The translations under genes were made by a program, and so were the position numbers. The notes under the pieces are model-generated. The model was not told the origin of the DNA, did no database searches, and saw nothing but the letters and a program-made list of their open reading frames with translations. Below are positions 57,261 to 64,000 of a stretch of DNA of 64,000 nucleotides, piece by piece. Within the stretch, counting starts at the first letter, position 1. Each line of letters begins with the position of its first letter. Origin of the DNA: Axinella damicornis (taxonomy: Eukaryota; Porifera; Demospongiae; Axinellida; Axinellidae); contig OZ007514.1 in NCBI GenBank assembly GCA_963931865.1, forward strand, positions 248,001 through 312,000. The letters are read 5' to 3'.

Positions 57261-58481
57261 CTAGCTGTTCAAAGTTCGACTCCATCAGTTGTGCCCCTGC
57301 ATGACTGTGGGTTGCAGTATTCTAGATTTCTGTTGCTATAGCAACATTCTACTGAGATCAACAAATCAATCTGAGATTCATCTTTTCTGCTGGAGGCACA
57401 TCCATGGTAAAACGAACTACAGTCTCATTCCCATGCAGACTGTATGGCAAATGCATCCCCATTCGCAGGCCTGGCCTTGCTGCAGCACAGAACTGAGTGG
57501 CAGGGACCTGAGAACACGGTAGTAATTTGGTGACTTTCTTCTGGAGGTATTCCGAGTCAGCGATTGGTGCAAACCTACTTCATTATCACATCGAACCAAT
57601 CAGATTGCTTCTGTACTCTACGTGGCTGGATATGGCATCTCCACAAAGTCCACACTGGTTATTACTAAGTTGCAAAACAGATATATTTATGAAGTACGAG
57701 TGTACATTGTCAAGTGCCGTGAAGACAAACATCAACAATAGAACTTCAATCAGTAAAGCTATGTGGTTGCATTATATGCAGAGTAAGAATGGCTTGAGAG
57801 TGCATGACAGAGTCCAATAAAACTACTGGTGTAAACAAGACGCCTTTTTTGAAAAATTGTCTCGGCGGTTTGCTTGCAAGACTGATACAAGTGTTGGACA
57901 CTACAGATGGTTTAACAAGATTTGCTTGGTAGCTAGCTATATAGCTCTGAGATTTGATCAAATCTTGGCGCATGCTGCCATACTGATGAAAGACTTTACA
58001 GTGTCAACAGGCAAATAGGTCACAATTCAATAGACACATACAATGGACAAACTTCAATGAAAGGCGCACTGGTCATACCTTTGACTTGGACTGAAAAAAG
58101 TAAGCGAGCACACAGACAAAGTGGCTTGAAGAGAAGACCTAAATTAGATTGTCAATGGAGGAATACTGATGTAGTCTACGAGCATCTAGCTAGCTACAAG
58201 TTGCCTACGTTGATCAGTGGTTTCTCGTTGCCTTCTTAGCCGTCTCCTCTCTCGGTCAGCTTGTAGTCGTTGCTCTCTCTGTTCCGGACTCTCTTGTTCA
58301 GGCCTTCTTTGCTGCTGCCTTTCTCAGTCAGCTTGTATAGTCTGCGTTAATTCTTGGAGCTCCTCAGACGGTCATTCTTGCGTATACCTTGTAATCCGAC
58401 TTCTTGCTGTTTTAGCCTCTCTTGCTGAAATCTCACATGATCTTGTTTGTGTCTTCAGTCTCTAGCACAGTAGGGTGCGGC

Positions 58482-58621
58482 TAGCCTCGTTCCCAGGCCG
58501 TCTGCCAGTCGCGCGCGCACCGCATACGTGACCTTTGAACCCCTGCCAGCTATCTGACAAGGGTTCAAAGGTCACGTATGCGGTGCGCGCGCGACTGGCA
58601 GACGGCCTGGGAACGAGGCTA
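58482..58621. mobile_element. TAGCCTCG-family hairpin MITE (140 bp) with perfect 9-bp target duplication
   Basis: Arms of about 60 bp are perfect inverted copies (TAGCCTCGTTCCCAGGCCGT..., GCGCGCGCACCGCATACGTG...). GGGTGCGGC flanks it at 58473-58481 and 58622-58630. The perfect arms suggest recent insertion. Confidence 0.92.
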
Positions 58622-58806
58622 GGGTGCGGCCACATGCACATTACTAGTTAGTAAATCCGTCGCGCATGCGCTCCATCTATATAGCACGTGGACGTGGACA
58701 GACGTATACGTACCCAGCCACCCGATTCGCACGTATGCTGCCTGGTGATAAACCGGTAGTTGTCATCTGTTATCATCAAGTATTGCCTACGTCACATGTT
58801 AGGTAG

Positions 58807-58894
58807 GGCCGGGTCTATTTCACGGAACGGAGCGGAACGGAACGGAACGGAACTGCAGTCTAAAACACGGAACAGTGGCGGAACCACGAAAGTC
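58807..58894. repeat. Left terminal inverted repeat of the MULE
   Basis: Matches the inverted right end with only a few differences (e.g. ACTGCAGTC against CGGCGGTC). Confidence 0.9.
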
Positions 58895-59142
58895 GCTCAC
58901 AAAGGTTACAGCTAACGTTCCGTGACCCCAGCAGATATGCAGGTAAGTGGTTCTACGCGTATGCTATTGTTTTGTGTGTTTCCAAGCCTCAGTGAACGAC
59001 TGCAAGTTGCATTTCTAAAGGCATTAGCTAAAATAGCTAAGTTGGCAGACGTAGCTAGCTAGCTAGCTATAAAATATTTTGAACACAGCAGGAAGTAAAT
59101 AGCTGTAACAAGAAAAACGGTTACAAGGACAAAATTCTGTCA

Positions 59143-62100
59143 CTAAACCAGGCAGTTTTCACAGCTCCACAGCTTTTCAGTTGTTAGCCAAAATGCCTTT
59201 GGAATATCTGGCTTGCAATCATTGTGGCCCCATTCATTGCAGGTATGGCACTGAATCATCTTGCCACTACTGTGTGGCAACCTGCATGTACAGTAAACTT
59301 TCACTTCTCTTGTGCTTGAAATGCGACGTCGCATTCCCCGGGGCTTTTCTCTCTCTGGGAAAGGTATAAGTTTCCCTTCTTGAAAGCAGTCACAGAGGTG
59401 TTTTCTCATCTGGGTTTGATGATACCTCACTAGGTGAGGGTCCTGCCCATTGCACAGTGTGACGGCATTTGCGACTGCAAAGAGTCGAGTGCGCAGTCAC
59501 CACCCCCGCTCTGTCTCTGTACCTCCACAAACCGCAGTGTAAAACTGGAGCTCTTTGTCCGTACGATCACGGCAATTTGCTTCTTAAGGGTAGTGGACCC
59601 AGTGGAGTACGCAGGTATACTGTCATATACCTCAACGACATTTTCTGGGCACCGAAGGTTCGAAGCACATACCCAGTGTTGCTCGCACACGTTGATCACT
59701 TGAACAAAGTTTGTGCGGTTGGACTCCCACTCTAACTCAGAGGCGAGGACAATGCTGTCCTGTAAGCCATTCTGATGTGGATGTTGCTTCTGCAGAAGTT
59801 TGTTGGCCGCATTGATGTGTCTGTCCATCAGCCACGCACCATTTAATAGCTGGTCCTTGTCTATGTCCCGAAGCACAAGCCGCTTCAACCAAAATGGTGA
59901 AAAATCTTGCTGAGCAACATGTGCATCAGCATCAACAACCTCGTAGCATTCTTCTAGGTCAGCTCCCTCCTTTGTCTTTTGTTGTGGGCCACAGTTTTCA
60001 CCTTGAGGCTTCCCTGGAGATTCTGTGCATGTTTTTGCACCTGGTAATTAAGTATTTGGATATCAGTGAATGTATAGCATAGAGGAACTTAGTAGCGTGT
60101 TATGTACCTGCATACATCTTTTGCAGTTCTTCCAATGAGGGCATAGGTGGTGGTAGAGGTGGGATATCCTCATGCATAGGTGGTGGTAGAGGTGTATTAT
60201 CCTCATCCTTAGTACCAGATTGGTCTGCATAATAAATAATATATTATTATTATACTGCTATTAGCCGCATTCCCAGGCTCTTTGCTATACATAGAGGTCA
60301 ATTTGCAAATGGAGATACCCTATAGGAGTGGCTAGTACAATACACTGGTTGCTCTGTACAATACCTGCTTCACTGTGGACAAAAGAATTGGGAAGTCCGT
60401 CTTCTTCAATGGCAGCCAGTAGTGCAGGATCTGCACCAGAAAGTATGTCCTCATCAGACCAGAGATCGTCCTCATCAGACCAGAGATTGTATTCATCAGA
60501 CCCGAGATGGTCTGGATGCATGTGCACTGTTTGTGATAAAGCAGTTGTATGTATTCGAATAACTGCCCATGCATGTAAACACATGTCGGCATAAGATACA
60601 GATAAGTGGAGAGCAAAACTCTTTTGAATCAGAGCTACACTTCTACTCACTAGGTGACTGGATTGAAGCATCATGACTTTCCATGCCATCCTTGCAGATC
60701 AACTGCCAGAGAATGTCAAGTGCCTCATCAGGATTGGACATGTCCTCATCTATGCATGGTATATTTTTTGTGTATGACACAGCTACAGGGGCACACATTC
60801 TGTTTTTCAGGGCTAATTAGAGCATGCATGTACATACCATTGTTGGTTTCTGCTTTGTGCTGTGCAGTACTTGCAGTATCAGGGCACTTTGATTCTGTTG
60901 TATGAGAAATATTAATAGAGTTGCGATATATAAATAGTTGTTACCTTCTGCATTAGGAGCACATGTGCATGTCAGTCACCTGGATATGGGCGTTTTCTGC
61001 TTGACTTCACCTTCTTCCCGGGTTGGGTGAGGTTCGGTTTCTTCTGCCCACTCTCAGTGCAGTTTGAACCCTTTGAATGCTTCACTGGAGAACCTATAAA
61101 CAGATACACTGTAATAGGGCTGTATAGAACTAGAACATGCTTGTTACCTTGTGCATCAGGAGCAGAGATAACATCACAGTCACCAGGGCGTGGACGTTTT
61201 CGTCCTGACTTCTTTTCCTTTCGGCTGCGAGCATTCTTTCGAAGTTGTGTGAGGTTTAATCTCTTCTTTCCGGTTGACATGTCATCTTGCCCAATGCACA
61301 TCTTAGCCGCCAAAATATGGTAGCATTGGGATGTGGACGGGCAAGAGCATGTTTCTCTTGGGAAGAGAGTGACCACGTGAGGAGATTTTGAACCCATTAC
61401 TGTGAAGGTATGCAGCTTAGGATCAATGCTGATTTTATTCTGCTCGAGGACTCGCTTTGCACGCTCCCTTTGGCTCAGATGGCAAGTTGCCGTGCTTGTG
61501 TCCTGCTCCTGGGTGCTAGCATTGGGGGGATCAGGCAAAGAAGTATCTAGACTTCCTTTGATTCACTCAACAATTTTCTCTGGGGCATAGGTATTGTGCT
61601 CAGGTACGAGGGATGGCTGTGATTTTGCTAGAGCAGAGAATTTTCTGTGCAGGTGATAGTTTCCAAGGCCTTGTTGGCCACGAGCAATCTCTACCCTGTA
61701 GTATCCTTGCAAGTAGTGTAGGGCTAAGACCATACAATCTACTGGAGCCTCCCGCCATTGTTGCAAATCTTTGAGGACATAGTTCATCCCCTCAGCCTGG
61801 TTATTTGTCACCCCACTGTAGGGGTCATACACACCATATGGTTCAATTGCCCACCTTGCAATTGACTCAATATCTGGGTGTATGTTTGTGCGGTAGTAGT
61901 CGAAAAATGGGGCACTCCACTTCTTAGCCATTTGTGTCAACTTTAGTGTGTATCCTTCTTTTGTAGGGAGATGAAAAAGGGCCCTGACATCACTCAGATA
62001 CACAGACACATCCTGTGCTGGAGCACCATGGCTTCGGAGCCACCTCATTGCATCCCTAAAAAGATGATTCCAACATCTGAGGTGAGGTGCTGTTGGCAGA

Positions 62101-63619
62101 TGGTTTCTGATGGTATTCACGTAGGCCTGTTCTTCATCTGTCACTATAGGTTTTGCTGTTTTCGTGAGGGAGGGTACCAGCTTGCAGCAGATGGAAAAGA
62201 ACTCCTCGTGACATTCTTGCAACTTCCTTTCGTGTAGTAGAAAGGCCACTGGAATGACCGGTGCTTCTTCAAAAAGGGTGTGTCGGAAAGTCAGGGTTGA
62301 TATGTAGAAATCCCCCAATTGAAAGGTGGTATCATAAGATAGTAATTGGGGTGAGGGTGAGTCCACTAGTAACACTCGATCGAGCTCTTCAAGTAGTGCT
62401 GTGTGAGCACAGACACATACTAGGTCAGGGTGTGTACGTATTGCATGCACAAAATCAGGCATATCTGTTGCCAGTTCGTGGAGGTTATATAAAGAATCAT
62501 GTGACAAACGTTGCCTCTCAAGCATCTTATGTCTGACATTCTTTACCTGTTTCTTATTACGAGGCTGCAGAACAGAAGCGTGTGTTGGGGGTGGAACTTG
62601 GGTGATGTGGCTCCTGTAAACCTTTGCTGTTGTGGTGTGCGTACATTCCTTTTCTAGGCTTCGAAGAACAGATGGGCATGTTCGAATGTGTGGCCTTGTG
62701 ATGTGCTTTGCAGAGTTTCCGTGGTGGAAGTTGACCGCAGCATTTTCATCCCCAATGTAGTGTATTAGGACCACCTTTGAACTACTTGGGGTGAGCAGTT
62801 GGTAGGCATGCTTCATGAAAGCAGAGGATGGCCCATTCGGTGTGCTTATCTGGAAATAAGACTTCTTCACTTTTGGATCTTTCTTTGGTAGCTGTCGTAC
62901 TCCCTGGTTTGTCCACCGATAAAGGTCACAGCGCCAATCCTCTGTAATGGTTAAAAGTGTATGAATTGGCTTGAACAACAATCCTCTTTAGCTGTCAATC
63001 ATCGGTTGTAGAATAATAGTCGTTAACATTATCATGAGGCTTCTACATGTGAGTCTTACTATTCACTAACTAGAGGAACAAAACTAACTGCTTTATTTTT
63101 TCTCCTTGCAGGTAATCTGCAAATGAAGATAATTATGTATACATGTACGGCAACAGAGTCTGATCGGTGATCGGCAGTGTTTGCTTCCGCAACTCTGAGT
63201 CTTCCGAAGTGGATAAATTGGGAATGGAATGGTGTAGGCTTTGTTACACATTATGAACTTTGCAAAGTTCCTCCTAACATTTCCCAATAAGCTAGTAGTT
63301 AGCTATATTAAAACTGGCACTGTATTCTATAGCTAACACTGTACTATGTGTATTCTATGATAAAACAGGCTTTGCACACAGCACAACAAAAAGTGCGGGT
63401 AAGGGATGAGAAACAAATAGTGGCCTTCTATACTTTTATGGATGATGCTGTCATACCCTGCTTTGTGTCATCATCGCTCCGATAGATGTATATCTCTCCA
63501 GCCTTTGGTGTTGCCGGTGGGAGAGTTGATACTCCATCAACAGGTGGGTTCTTCAGGAGGGCGACAACTTCTGAAATCGCTAAGGGCGCCACCTGAACTC
63601 GAAAGACACTCATTTTCAA
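59143..63619 (-). pseudogene. MULE transposase with SWIM-like, Ulp1/C48 protease and PHD domains, two disabling changes
   Basis: Eight exons, all junctions phase 1: 63457-63619 (ATG), 61148-62941, 60980-61093, 60838-60894, 60651-60749, 60365-60526, 60108-60224 and 59143-60040. Exon 2 carries the transposase core with acidic residues in SYDTTF, TDEEQAYV and NNQAEGMN and the LRCWNHLFRD segment, then a SWIM-like CSCPSTSQCYH and basic KKSGRKRPRP (NLS-like; exon 3 repeats it as SSRKRPYPGD). Exons 4-7 are acidic and Pro-rich (WSDEDDLWSDED; PLPPPM). Exon 8 has a Ulp1-type protease: His in CEQHWVC, Asp in VYDSI, Gln and Cys in QSGGGDC, then a C4HC3 PHD finger (YCTC..QCHTC..GHNDC..WSCENC). Breaks: an in-frame TGA at 61563-61565 and a 5-bp tandem insertion around 59482-59490 just after the catalytic Cys. 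Without the insertion the length is divisible by three (about 1,132 codons). It acts in the nucleus on its own ends by family knowledge. Confidence 0.88.
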
Positions 63620-63882
63620 TCTTCGCTACATATGTTCACTTTGTATCTTCCCGCCAATATGTGCACGATTAATGCGCCAACTAGCTGCAGCGCTGCTATG
63701 CGCATGCAGCCCTGCCCCTCGAGCCCCTCCCCTGTACAAGTTCGTGCGCTTTCCACTAGCGTACTGTTCCGTAATTTAGCAAATGGGATATATATTATAC
63801 ACGTAGAACAACTAACCTGATTGTCTGGTGGTAGACAACGGAGTCTTGTAGCTTTAGCTACAAGTTTTAGACCGTCTTGTGC

Positions 63883-63970
63883 GATTTTCGTGGTTCCGCC
63901 ACTGTTCCGTGTTTTAGACCGCCGTTCCGTTCCGTTCCGTTCCGCTCCGTTCCGTGAAATAGTCCCCACC
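63883..63970. repeat. Right terminal inverted repeat of the MULE
   Basis: Inverted partner of 58807-58894. The transposase start codon lies about 350 bp inside it, so the element's promoter should be between 63620 and 63970. Confidence 0.9.
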
Positions 63971-64000
63971 GTTAGGTAGACCGTAAATGCGTATTGGCAT

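Larger units (their letters stand above)
56433..58806. other. Intergenic region between the ROCO gene and the MULE
   Basis: No gene recognised. It contains the ROCO 3' UTR, MITEs at 56518 and 58482 and a poly-C/(CA)n tract. 57260-58470 shows nothing I can identify. Confidence 0.5.
58807..63970 (-). mobile_element. Complete Mutator-like (MULE) DNA transposon, 5,164 bp
   Basis: Inverted ends of about 88 bp (58807-58894 and 63883-63970) share CTATTTCACGGAACGGAGCG, a GGAAC tandem block and GTGGCGGAACCACGAAA. A perfect 9-bp target duplication, GTTAGGTAG, flanks it at 58798-58806 and 63971-63979. The single coding unit is on the minus strand and starts near the right end. Long inverted ends, a 9-bp duplication and a MULE-type transposase agree on the superfamily. 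Confidence 0.93.

Overview
The window looks like nuclear DNA from an invertebrate animal, most likely a demosponge. The genes have many short exons with GT-AG introns. They include animal-only families (MLF, ZAK/MLK-type kinase, death-domain and CARD proteins), and the introns are packed with minisatellites, poly-C tracts and short inverted-repeat transposons. The sponge assignment is inference from gene content; no sequence search was possible.

Layout: (1) 1-3007 minus, N-terminal part of a ZAK/MLK-like kinase running off the left edge. (2) 3763-11366 minus, a myeloid leukemia factor (MLF) gene in seven exons. (3) 11664-28517 plus, a D123/CDC123-like ATP-grasp gene with acidic low-complexity insertions; it is divergent from MLF across 297 bp, and its exons lie between huge minisatellite blocks. 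(4) 30650-32564 plus, a small gene joining two membrane segments to a CARD. (5) 32565-37057, no recognised gene but several MITEs. (6) 37058-45159 minus, WDR70, with 21 exons whose phases all agree and predict 600 aa. (7) 45379-56432 plus, divergent from WDR70 across 219 bp: a gene encoding three death domains, a Roc-COR GTPase module and a fourth death domain, every intron in phase 1. (8) 58807-63970, a complete Mutator-like (MULE) transposon with 88-bp inverted ends and a perfect 9-bp target duplication. On its minus strand it carries a MULE transposase, a SWIM-like finger, a Ulp1/C48-type protease domain and a PHD finger, broken by one in-frame stop and one 5-bp insertion.

A second, unrelated family of short elements (ends TAGCCTCGTTCCCAGGC) is scattered through all introns and intergenic spaces. 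Nine separate insertions show 8-10 bp target duplications, mostly exactly 9 bp, which also points to MULE-type transposition. At 8845-9243 eight hairpin units stand in tandem, each separated by the same 9-bp target duplication. Other mobile DNA includes a hAT-like element carrying a transposase first exon, Tc1-like and other MITEs, and several foldbacks.

Three of the host genes (kinase, membrane CARD, death-domain ROCO) belong to families that act in stress, apoptosis or innate-immune signalling, but nothing in the sequence shows that they work together. Exon boundaries were assigned by eye from splice consensus, frame and family resemblance. No tRNA, rRNA or CRISPR array was recognised.
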